Shown here piece by piece: positions 40,952-52,119 of a stretch of DNA of 64,000 nt (position 1 is the first letter of the stretch; each line of letters begins with the position of its first letter). Both the position numbers and the translations under genes were made by a program. A model generated the notes under the pieces. It was not told where the DNA came from. It ran no database searches and saw only the letters and a program-made list of their open reading frames with translations. The stretch comes from Paramacrobiotus metropolitanus (Eukaryota; Tardigrada; Eutardigrada; Parachela; Macrobiotidae), in NCBI RefSeq assembly GCF_019649055.1, contig NW_026570253.1, forward strand, positions 248,001 to 312,000, read 5' to 3'.

Positions 40952-43576
40952 GTCTGCGGATTAGCCACGTGCTGGATATCCAGATAACCTGGTAAGCGAC
41001 AGTATGCGACTCACAACCGCGAGCTGGTGGCCGGAAGAACAAAAGAACCTTCGAAAATATGTACTGGAAGGATAAGAGTTCATCATAAGACTCAGACCAG
41101 TTTTAAGGATAGCCCATCATAACCGTATGTAACTAATGTAAGCACTCGTATGATCGTATCGTATTAGAAATTCCAGAAATGTTACTGATTGTACTGTCTG
41201 GCGTAATTTTGTTAAGCACTACTTAGGCTGATAGCCCTTAAGGCTTTAAATTAAATTTTTTCAACGATAACGATAACGCTACTTACCTGTATTTTTTTAT
41301 GATAAGTATTAACGGTAAACCGTATTCCGTGTTTTAGATTTTTCACGTCGCCTTCAGTAAGCTGTCCTGTGTCGACAGCAAGAACTGTCAAGAAGGCAGC
41401 GAGCTGAAGTCTCGTTCAAGTGAGGACACACTTCGGCGAGATAAATACTCGTACGAGTACAGTGAGTGCACACTATGTTATTGTGCAGCAGTGGCGTTTT
41501 AAGCAATTTTATTGCTGATTTTACATTTGACGTGCGGTGGCCCATGCCACAGGCTGTTTTAACGTAAATCTTTGAAAATTCATAACTTTGTTCATTCCAT
41601 TAAATTTTTTATGCATAGTCTTGAAAATGCAGAATACACAGTATCAGGCAAAGAAATGCTTTTTAATTTTTCTTTCAGGATTGTGCGCTGTTAGCCTGCG
41701 CGGCTAGCATAGCCGCCTATGGAGGATTTCCCATAGGCGGCTATGTTAACCGCAGAGGCTCATACTGCATTACCCTAAAGAAGAAACAGAAAACATTTAT
41801 TTTGCCTAATACTGTGTATTATTCTGCATTTTTTAAGACTATACATAAAAATTTAATGCAGGAGTGAACAAAGTTATAAATTTTCAAAGATTTACGTTAA
41901 AACAGCCTGTGGCATGGGCCACCGCACGCGTGCTTCTGTTACGTTGTCGCTCGACAACCGGAGGGTCCACAAATGGTGCAATGCCACTTATGCCAGTAAA
42001 ATCAGCAATAAAATTGCTTAAAACGCCACTGCTGCACAATAACATAGTATTGCACTCGTACAGTACGAGTATTTATTTAAGTTAAGTAAGTATTAAAGTA
42101 TACGTACGGATTTCGTACGTATTTAAGTTTTAAATACTATCTATATAGTATAATACTCGTATTACAGTAAATAAGTGTCTCGCCGGTCGAATAATAACAT
42201 TAAGATGACGATCTTCATTACTAACTTTAACGGTTAATTATTTTGTCTGGCAAAAGTGAATAGTAAGTACCTCGTTTATTGTTGCTTGTTATCGGGTGCG
42301 TACTGCGTATCCAAGCATCTAAACCATAAAAAACAATGATGACTAATAACAGCTATAAGTACTCGTACAGTTATTATGTTGCCGTATCGCTTGGCGACAT
42401 TTTTATAGCCAATGTAATGGTACGTTGATGAGAAAATTTAATATTATAAGTAGTATTATGTACAAAACTGCCATCAGTGTTTTTCATATTTCGATCCAGT
42501 TTCGCCGCGTTTCCGGGTGAATAATTTGTAGTTGTGTGATTCTCTTAACAGGCGCTGACTAATCTCGGCAGCAATTAACCGAAGCGTGCCGAGCGTCAAC
42601 AAATTTAATGAAAACTGAACGAAGAATTCCCGGCAGGCGGTTCGTTCGGTACAGTATACGTACGTTTAATGGTAAATACTGTTCGTACAATACGAGTTCG
42701 TACTATTTAAACTGTAATTTTTCACAGAGACTACGTACATAGTACATACTATCATGGCAGTACTCTTTTATACCATTAGTGGCCATGTGGTTTGTTGTAA
42801 TATCCGTATCATGTGTCATATAGATATAATTTTATTTACGCACTACGCAGTACTACGCACCCAATCAAATTTGCGGCATAATTATTATGGAGAGACTGCA
42901 GTCGACTTTCGAGGCGACATGACGTTTTTTAGGTATAGTAAAAAAAACGATGTATACTTAAGTAAGTAAAACTTAGTAAATACGCTTTCCTTCCGGCGAT
43001 TAAAGTCATACGCAGACATCCTAGTACAGTAGTCGTCTCTCAGTCCCCAGCTGGGCGAAGGCAGCCACCGCTTATGGTGTGGCAGTGAGCTTGGCGTTGT
43101 TGCCATGCAAAAATGCATTCTAGGACGACTACGCATTACTTATTTAGTGACTGTAATTTTTACGTACTGCACTGTATTACTTATTATTCTTGATTTTTGT
43201 GAGTTTTAAAAGTACTTAAGTTACTGTAATCAGTGTAACAACTTACGTATTATTCAAATTTTGCTTGGTATTTTATTTTGTGAGTGCATAATTTTAACAA
43301 GTAAGTAGTAAAATATATTAAAATAGTAAATAGTACTAAATACAGTACCATGCGGCATGCGGTTCTGCGGTTAACACGACGCACGCTGCGTACTGCGTAG
43401 CGCATCGGCGACTTCCCGTGCGAAAATTTAAACATCGACCGCCTACTGAAGTGTGATTGGCACGTCAGCGTTCAGTGCACCGCTCGTACTGACGTCAGTA
43501 CTCAGTCGCCGCAACACCGCCCATCTGCAAAGAGCGTTGTACGCACGAAGGGAAAAAGACACAGACTGGCGGACGC
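40952..43576. other. intergenic region holding a foldback element
   Basis: Apart from the inverted repeat at about 41465-42057 it is AT-rich, with repeated GTACTCGTAC-type words. A GC-rich patch at 43010-43135 has no frame I can support. Confidence 0.5.
41465..42057. mobile_element. non-autonomous foldback element with long inverted arms
   Basis: Two long arms, about 41472-41665 and 41790-42048, are inverted copies of each other with small differences. Shared blocks include ATTGTGCAGCAGTGGCGT, TGCGGTGGCCCATGCCAC and GGCTGTTTTAACGTAAATC. The right arm has about 66 bases that are absent from the left, near the GTGCGGTGG block. The centre contains a smaller GC-rich hairpin with CATAGCCGCCTATG at about 41708 and its complement. 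No transposase is present, so mobilisation would need enzymes encoded elsewhere. The arm divergence makes it older than the ESCO-intron palindrome, and the two are unrelated in sequence. Confidence 0.8.
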
Positions 43577-43606
43577 TATAAAAGCGGACTCTTCCATCTG
43601 TCAGTG
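43577..43606 (+). promoter_or_regulatory. TATA box and initiator of the pinocchio-like gene
   Basis: TATAAAAG at 43577-43584 is followed 26 bases later by TCAGTG, an arthropod-type initiator, in a GC-rich block. Downstream lies a likely non-coding first exon ending in the donor AAGATGTAAGT at about 43732. The coding exon follows after an acceptor (GTCTTGCAG) just before 44197. It is the clearest core promoter in the window. Confidence 0.55.
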
Positions 43607-44203
43607 CAAAATTCTTTCGAAAGGCAATCTTTTGATCCTCAATGAGATTAGCTAGTTTTTATCTGTACGAAACCTGATTTTCGTAGCTTCCTCGTTGGAA
43701 ATCTTTCCCCTTCTGTGGATTAACTCGCAAGATGTAAGTGCTTGCCTTAAATTCGTACATATATTCAGCTCGGTGCTGTTGAGCCGTTGTAGTTTGTTTT
43801 GACGCCTACATTTTTCAAACGCGGACAGATGGGCTGGCGTCTAGTCCGGTTCGGATCTGACGCTAGCCAACCGAAAACTAGTAGGTCAAGCTAGGCAGAG
43901 TAAGAGAGCGGCGAGCAGCTGCGTGCCAGCACTGGTTATTCACCAATGGCAATGGCTGCCATGTAGGAATCATAACCTCTAAAGCGCTATTTGTATGGCA
44001 GCTGCTGCTCGCTGAACGTATCGCTCTCTCTCTCGCTGCTCTCGCCATAACAACCGAAATTCGTTCGAAACTTGCACTCGATACGGAGAAATAGCGTACT
44101 CACTACTTGTCTGTCTGGGCCGAAATAGTTTGTGTGTTGTCTTCGTCCGAGCTTTCATTTAGACGTTGCAATCAGTTGGAGATTGGTGTCTTGCAGTTTG
44201 AAC

Positions 44204-47200
44204 ATGGTCTGTGGTGGTATGACAACACGAGCGATGGCCAACGTACAGCCGCGTCCCACGATGGCCAGTATGCCGTTGGAGATGGACTTTGATCATACGG
44301 ATCAGGATGAGCTGGAGTTGAATGTGCAGCATGCCGTCTTCTACTGCGAATGCGAGGATCCCGCGTGTGCGCCCTTTACGGATGACGCTGATTCCATCGG
44401 TTAGTGAAGATAAGCAGAAGCGAGAGAACATTTTCGGTAGAACAGAAGCACCTTACGTAATACGTTTGTGTGTGCGTATTTTATCGAGTGGATCGATTTG
44501 AGTAAAGAGAAAAAAGTCGGTTACGTAAAGGTGCTTATGCCGAAGCGGAAGATGTCGCAGTTTCCAGTTGATATTTCTCCAGCTGTAAAGTAATTTGACT
44601 TTTTTTGAAATGTCAGTTGTATATAGAATAACCATGTTGATGGGAAAATATTTCAAATCCGGCTGACTTCGTTAAACTAGCAATGTCGCTCTGCATATTA
44701 CAAATATTTTTTGGTGTGCGTAATCGGTTATTTTAAGTTATGTGGCATCGGAGAAATTTTGAATCCAGTTTGTCTCCGGAAAGCTGAATCCCGCTTAAAT
44801 CTAGTCCTTCGGAACGACTGACGGGCAATACCAGTTTTCGGCATAATTCGATTTTATTTTGAAATTCCTGACATAGCGTGTGTGCCGCTATTTTTAAAAT
44901 GTTTAAGGAAATTTCGCTTGTGATACTCACTGCGGAGAAGGAAGAATTTCCTGGTGCAGTATGCAGCACGTGTCCATAAAAGTTCCGTATTGTTCGGGTT
45001 GTGAAATGCGTGCTATCACATTTTATCAGTTGACTTCCGGGAAACGGTGAATCGCTAATCAAGTGAGCACAGTGGCACTCGTGTGTGCGGTTATCGTTAA
45101 CTCTTCGCGACTTGTGTTTACCGTGCCGCGTGCTGTTTCATTTCTTTGTAGAAATCCTTTTTATTTTTCGTAAACGGATGATATCGCAAGAATTTGCATG
45201 TTCATTGCGCATCGCGCGCAACATTTCACCGCAACGATTATCAGATTGTGATTACCTGGTATGTGCAGTGATCAGCACTTCTTCACGCTCCATGCTTTCT
45301 GAAATCGGTTATATCTTGATAAATTCATTTAAAAGTTTATTTATCGTAACACTTAATCGATGGCTTTTTAACCGAAGCGATTTTTTCCCGAAATTTCATT
45401 AGGCTATTTGTGCGTTTGTTTTCACAAAATAATGTGGATGTATATACTTAATAGGTTTGGTTTTACCGTTTACGGAAGGCATGATCAAAAGAATTTTGAA
45501 TAATTTCGAATTTTGTCTAAATGTTCCGTGAGAAAAGTATGCCAGGCATGTGCGCAGCATTTGGAATGGCAACAGATTCGTCTTTCTTTCCTGCACAGCA
45601 TTCGATTAAAATGGCGCTAAAAATGGGGTCTCTTGTTATATTTGCGTGATTACGACGGGGCAAAGGCAGCGTTTAGGCTGATGGCACCGGGACAGAGGCT
45701 GATAATTCTCGCATTGGGCGTCGTTGACCGCCTAACCGCGTTGCTATTTCAACCACACTCACTGATCACTGCGTATGCCTGTGTATGTGTGCTGGGGCCA
45801 GCGAACGGAATGGGACGGGGCCAGTGCACCTCACAGTCAAGCGACGCAATAGATGATCAACAACAATGCCCTGCTGCCATGCTACAGATGCAGTGTGCCG
45901 ATAGTATGCCGTTCTCTGACCCTGATTTATATGTACTTGCATACATGTAAAATTTGCCGGTTGGGATCGGTGAAGCGGGCAGAATATTGTGTGATGTGCG
46001 CGTCCCATTATGGGGTTCCGGTGTTTGTGCAAAATATGCTGGAAAATATGAGCACAGGCGAATGTACTTGCCGACCGTCGTTGTCTGGGTTTGGTCACTC
46101 AAGCACCGGCAGCTGCTGGCCGATTCGATGTTGTTTACGTCGGCGAATGGCTTCGCATTCTCATGTGAATTCGGATAGGGCATTGCACCGGCAAATCGAT
46201 CGTTTCCACTTTCTGTGAGAAAGGGCTGTTTTGCAATGAAAATGGACAGGGCCCGATTAGCATAAATCGGATTTGGGTCAAACCGTCTGCGAGACTGCGC
46301 ATGTTGTCGTGATGAGGAAACAAGAGAATAATAATTGTGATTTATTACGATTTTGATTATTTCCTGTTTTTAAAATTAACGCGGTGGTTGGACTTCATTT
46401 TCCGATGAACAGACTTCTTCTCCTTATGGTTAGTGCTGGAAATAAGCGTCTAGAGTTTCAGTGATATCTTTTTAATTTTTTTCTCAGAGCTTTTGTAATG
46501 TAAGCAGCAGTTCAATTATTTTTCTGTTGTTTTTGCGTAAAAAAAACCAGCGACCTTCAGAACGTGTTGGTTTCATAATGAGCTGCACTGACAAGTGAGT
46601 AATGCTTTCCGTTTCGATGATTGATAACGTCATAATTAATTTTTCGGGCACGATCCATTTGTAAAGTAACAAATATTCGCGATATCATAACAAAAACATT
46701 GTATCGATAAGCGCCCGTGCGTTGCGCTTGTCAGCGGCAACAACGGCCTTTGCATTACCTCAGAATTTAGATGACTGATTCGGGATGTTGACACGGTAGT
46801 TGAATATCGAGCGGAACTGACCTTCAGAACCGGGTGGCGCGCTGTGTAAAAAATTGCGCATACAGAAAAGAGTGCAATGGTCCAAGTGCGCTAAATTGAA
46901 CAGTAGTGTACGCTGATTCGGCACATTCCAACCTATGACCTGTGACGCAGTACGCTTGTGAGCCTTGTTGATAAGTAAAGAAAGACTTCAAGAAAAATTA
47001 AAAGTGCCTGAATAAGTAACGTAATATTATGGTAGTTTAAAGATAAAAATTCTTGTTAATCTTGTTATTTTTTTTGGAGGGAATAGAATTGCGATTGAAC
47101 CATGCGCTTGAACAGACAGGTTTCGTTTGATCGTTGTGCGATGATAGAACGGTTAAAAAGGCGAAAAGAGAGCGAGCGGAAAGTTGATCCGAAGCGTGCT

Positions 47201-49713
47201 AAGTCCAATGGCACCGGCATAAAGTGCGAACGCGCACTGCTCGCCGCAGTGGAACGCCTTCTCCTTCCGGTCTTCGACCCGTTTCGGCTGTGTCGATGTT
47301 ATGACTGTCAGCCGGACACTGAACCGCTCTTCAAAGTTTGTTAGTGGAAGTCGGTACCCTTACCGTGTAGGGAATTCGTGTTTTGTTTAGAAAATTACTG
47401 CTTAGGACGGTAAAGGCGAAAGGGGTGCAACGCCAGAAGAGGGACCGGGAACAACCCAGGTGGCTTACCTCGTAATATCATGTGCAAGTTAAAGTTAGTC
47501 ATGAGGGATAATGTAGGGATGGGAAGCCGGTAATTTGGTGCGTGACTATGAGAGACGCAGTTTGCTCGTCAGACGACGACCGCTTTGTCGTCCATAAGAG
47601 CCGGCAACGCAATTGCCTTGAGAATTTGAATAATCTTGATCTGTCTGTTATAACTTGTACTGTCTAATGTGGTGCGAGTGATTAATCAAGGTGGTCGGCA
47701 TTTCGTTGGCCATCGAACGAACAGGCCAGGAAGAGCGCTGGAGCGGTGCTTAATCGGGCGGTGGTGGTGTTTGTGTTGATGGCGGTGTAGCAACAAACAC
47801 ACATCACCTGCGTTGATCACATTTGCTGCCTGGCCGCACGATGCCAGTTACATCGGCGTATGTCGAACGAGGCCGTGCGCGAACTTACTTGAACTACTTT
47901 ACAAACCCCATTTGATCAGAATGATATTATATATGAGGTAGTTAGATTGGGGCCCTTGCTTATCCGTCAGATAACCTTGCCAGGTAGGATGGCTAACTTT
48001 AACTTGTGAAGCGTGATTAGAGAAAAGTGAGCAATCAGGGAAATGGCGGAGGCCGATGTGCGTCTAGACACTTCCGCCTCTTCATGAATAATCAAGCGCA
48101 TCCATTTTGGCCTCAAATGCAGGGAAGGGGATGAATTAATAGGGAGTTGATTAGGCTGGTCGTGCGTGCTAGCCGGCTTGAACGTCAAGCGACTACGTGG
48201 AAAGTGGAAATGCTTTGTAATCGCTTGTTCCGGGGATTGGAAAGAGTTAGGTTGCTTGACGCAGGAGCGCCTTAGCTGGGTTGTAACGGGAAATGGAGCA
48301 CTCTGGGACATATAGACGATTCTCGTGAGTGCGCGGGTTTTCTCATTAGAATCAGTCACATGTGGAGAGCCAGGCGTTTTCCGGTGTGCGTCAGCCGTTT
48401 GGCATCGATTTTTTATTGTTGAGTTTAATTCGGAAATCTGTGTTAAGAGACATTTATTGGTAATACAGGAAACACCACTGGAGATTAATAAGCCACTACA
48501 TATTGGTTACTGATGACCACTTTTACGGCCGTTCGCCGAATTTCGCATAATGTATTCGTATTTCCATTTTTGTCGTCTAATTTCCCGTTTTTTTGTAGAA
48601 ATCCGCTTTGCCGAGGAACTGAGTCTATTGAAAATGGCGCCACACAGCTTCCGTTTGCCATCGAAATCCCTGGGCGAGCACGTGCCGGTGGCGTCTGTAC
48701 GCAGTCAGCTGCAACAGCAGATGTCCTCATTGTCATGCAAGGCGCGTCGTACCTGCTCAGAAGGCAGTCTGGCGCTGGTGCCCAGTGTGGCCGACGCCAG
48801 CGGCTGTCCCTGTGAGATGGTACAGGGCATCCATTCCCACCAGAGCTGTCCGCGGATGGATCTGGCCATCCCGGAGACATCTTGCTTTACGTAAGCGCAC
48901 ACACTGATTCATTCAGACACAACGTGGCCGGTGGTCTGCTTATTCACTGGTCCGCTGTGCAGTTGTTGTTTCTTCAGCCTTGTAAGTCTGATCATTGGGC
49001 ATATGGTGTGTAGACGTATTGTATCCGTTATAAATACGAGTTATAGGTCAAGGCTTGAAAGAATTTGTTCTTCTTTATTTTTTGTAATTTTTGGAAGTTT
49101 TTTTTCTTGTGTAGTTACAACTTGATTGCAGATATGTTTTTGCATGGCGTTTGACTGTTTCGGGCCAATTTTCTTGGAAATATAATTATCACCTTTCGGT
49201 TATTTTTAAATATGTTTTTTGGAACACAGAATGGCTAAATGCTTCAGCAGAAGTGATGTTAATTGCTGCTGAGAATTTTGAATGGTAATCGATAAATCGA
49301 ATAGTACAGCTAAATTTAGTATGGTCGCCTTTGCAGTTGCGGATCAGATTGGCTGCTGGATCACACGGCCTTGGCCTGCTTCGAATGCGGAGGCTGGGGC
49401 CTAGCGCGTCCTTGCGGGAAATGTCACGGCAAATGCGGCCAAAATTGGCATCGCGACCTCAAATTGGTAAGCGGATCTTCTGATAATTTGTATAATTATT
49501 TATTTTTATCATTTAATGAATATAAGTACTTCTATGCTTTTAAATTTGCGGTTGCTAAGAATCAAAAATACTTTTCGCTTATCGAACGTAACGTTTGTTA
49601 AACATGATTGTTATGTTGATATTAATTCAGTTTATTCATTTTTCTAGACACACGCGTCGGGCGAGGCCACCTGGGCCGGTAAATGCAGTCTGGAAAAAGA
49701 CAAACCTCAATAG
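44204..49713 (+). CDS. pino: pinocchio-like cysteine-rich protein
   Basis: Four coding exons, 44204-44399, 48599-48890, 49337-49466 and 49648-49713, join in phase to 227 residues. The central and C-terminal parts are Cys-rich: SVRSQLQQQMSSLSC, then CFTCGSDWLLDHTALACFEC with GGWGLARPCGKC and GKCGQNWHRDLKL, ending ATWAGKCSLE. The paired C-x-x-C spacing suggests two zinc-binding ribbons. The layout resembles what I recall of Drosophila Pinocchio (smell-impaired 21F), an ecdysozoan protein of unknown biochemistry, but this is recognition from memory. The N-terminus has acidic MEMDFDHTDQDELELN. Intron 1 of the coding region is about 4.2 kb, far longer than any other intron in the window. Confidence 0.6.
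44400..48598 (+). other. 4.2-kb intron of the pinocchio-like gene
   Basis: No nested gene is supported. A GC-rich stretch at about 45640-46320 and a basic 80-codon frame at 47102-47344 were inspected. Neither has a family signature or convincing splice borders. The length suggests it may carry enhancers or alternative first exons. Confidence 0.4.
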
Positions 49714-50960
49714 ATCCGACCTCGGGGAACAGGGAACGTTGGGCCGGTGTTGCTGGCGAGGTAATTCGCGCAGCGTGGAACTCGTCCCTGTTTTCCCCTT
49801 TCTTGTTGGGGATATTCGCGGGTAGGACGGCGGGGATAATTTGTCACAAGTGACCAATGCAGCCTGAGTGTTTTGAACGTCCATTATTTCTCTCTCGACT
49901 CTTGACCTGTCTCTCTCTTATTTTGTGCTTTCCGTGGCAAAACTCCCGTTCCTGCCAGATGTTGGATTTTATAATTGATTATTACTATTTACATTGCATT
50001 CATTTGCGTAATAACTACTTCGTACCTGGTTCTGTGGTTATTTTTTTATACTTAACTGTACAGTCTAATAACTAATTATTTATGGCGCTCATTCGTTTTT
50101 TGGTGTTCCGGGTTTTTCTATGAAAGACAACCGGCAAAGTGCTTCATTCGTTGCCGTTGACCATTTGTTTCATCGTCGCCCTTGTCAGTGTACAGAAATC
50201 TATTCTTTTGTGAACTTCATGGATGGTGCTGCGTAAGGTTTCATTAAAAACGTGTTGATGCGTTGACATTGGATGCATTAGCGTCTGGCTTATGTCATGA
50301 TGCATTTTTCTATGATGCGAACAATTGTGTTGCGTAATAAATGGAGCGGACGCAGCTATGTTTAGAAAAGCGCTCTCGTGGTCAATTTTTTTCCACGTAA
50401 CAAGTTATGCTGGCAATAGAGAAAAAGTGAGCGTGAACGATTATTTTCATTATAACCGAAAAGTCAGGGGCATATGAGATTGTGTAAGAGCAGGGCATGC
50501 ATAACGGCAAAGAATGAAAATATGTAATTGTGACAGGCAAGCACAGAGAGCTCACAGATGACTTTATTGTACAAATAAAGTGGAGCAAATGCCGCGTGAA
50601 TGCGGGGAAAAACACAACAAAGGCCAGTGTCTGGCAGAAATCAGCAAGTCAAGTTGCTGCGAGCTAGTTCTAGAGCGTAATGAAATGTAGAGAAAGAAAT
50701 GTGCTGGCGCCTGGCGGCAACGGCGTCACGCTGTCCAGACACATGGAATGTGAGTGCGCAGACTGGACTCGTATCCAACGCGAGCGAATATACGCTGAGT
50801 CATACAGCGAGAGAGAGGAGCGAGAGAGCAAGTATGCTCAGTGAGTGCGCCCGCGGTGTATCCGCATAGGCGGAGAGTGCAGTGCAGCCACTCACGTACG
50901 TACAAGAGAGGGCGAATCAGCATGTGTGCAGTGATACGCATACGCAAAGTGGCGTATCTA
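49714..50960. other. intergenic, pinocchio 3' region to GC-rich boundary
   Basis: AT-rich up to about 50700, then increasingly GC-rich, with a GAGAGAG-rich patch at about 50805-50830. I see no coding exon. Composition and word use change into the GGTCGG-rich region from roughly 50960. Confidence 0.4.
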
Positions 50961-52119
50961 TCACGCAGGCTGTCGTGCCTCTAACATGCCTCTGGGCGGG
51001 AATCCGAGCTCCTGCGAGGATGCTCAGACTCAGTACCGCACCAGCGTCGCACCTCTCCGGTCGACCCATGTGGGGTCGCCGGTACGCGTCCTCTTCCAGC
51101 GGGAGTCCGGTGTCCGTTGACCGTCCCATCCTTCACTTCCAGATCCATGAGAGGCAAGCAACTCACGGCCGCAAATCTGGAAGCCGCTCGGGGTTCGTTG
51201 TTGGACCGGTATTGCTTCTGTTGGCCTGGCATCTTGCTTCTGTTGGCTCGCGGAGAAAGTAAAAGAAAAGTAATGACGGTTAAACAGCGCGAAGTAAAGA
51301 GTAATAAAGTTTAATCACAATTCCAGTGAGCAAAAAGTAAATGCAAAACAGATCTGGTTAGAGATTCTAAGTAAAATACAATTCCGTTTGTTAGAAAATG
51401 TACAAAAATACTAAAAAAAAGATCTGTCCGGGGGCTTATTCCGACTAGGATGACGTCCACGGGTCTTGAGTTTGCACGGGGTCTCCTGTCTAAATGCAGT
51501 CCGGTGTGTCAGGTCCGGGGCGTCAGTTCCCGGGTTACCTAACGTAACCGGTAAATCCGTACGAGGTCGGGTAAGCACGGCTGACACTTACATCCGACTC
51601 GTGTTCATCCGCTCCGGAGTGAGAGGCACTGTCGCTGTTGCGAATGCCGAAGCATCCTCTCTGATTAGGGGGAATGGACCAAGGTCGTCGGACCAAGGTC
51701 GGCCTACCGGCAAGTTAACCGGCGGCAAGGGAATTCGGCGAAGTCCCGAATTCCAAAAGTCAAGTCGGACAAAACCGTACTTGTGTCGTGCAACTTCCGT
51801 GGTCGCCAAGTGGTAACGCCGATGGAATGTGGTCGGTTTAAAACCGTTAAATCTGCTACCACGAGCCTGGTTAAGACTTTTCCGAGGCGAACTGGCTCGA
51901 AGGTCCGGTCGGAATTTGTTGCTCCTCCATCCAATAGTAGTTCATCCGACCTTCTGTCGGTCGAGGATGGGTATCCGACCTGAGGTCGGTGATAACGCAC
52001 CTCCATGGTCGACCTCGGTAACTCGTGTTGTTTAGGCCCATGTGGGGCTAAACAAGTCCCGTTAGGTCGAATTCGTCCATTCCGAGGTCGTTTCCAGTTC
52101 CGATCTTCAGTTTAGTCGT

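Noticed and set aside
45633-46218. Overlapping frames above 100 codons on both strands
   Set aside because: Several frames are open at once in a GC-rich stretch, with no recognisable protein in any of them.
47102-47344. Basic 80-codon plus-strand frame in the pinocchio intron
   Set aside because: No convincing splice borders, and the pinocchio coding exons join in phase without it.
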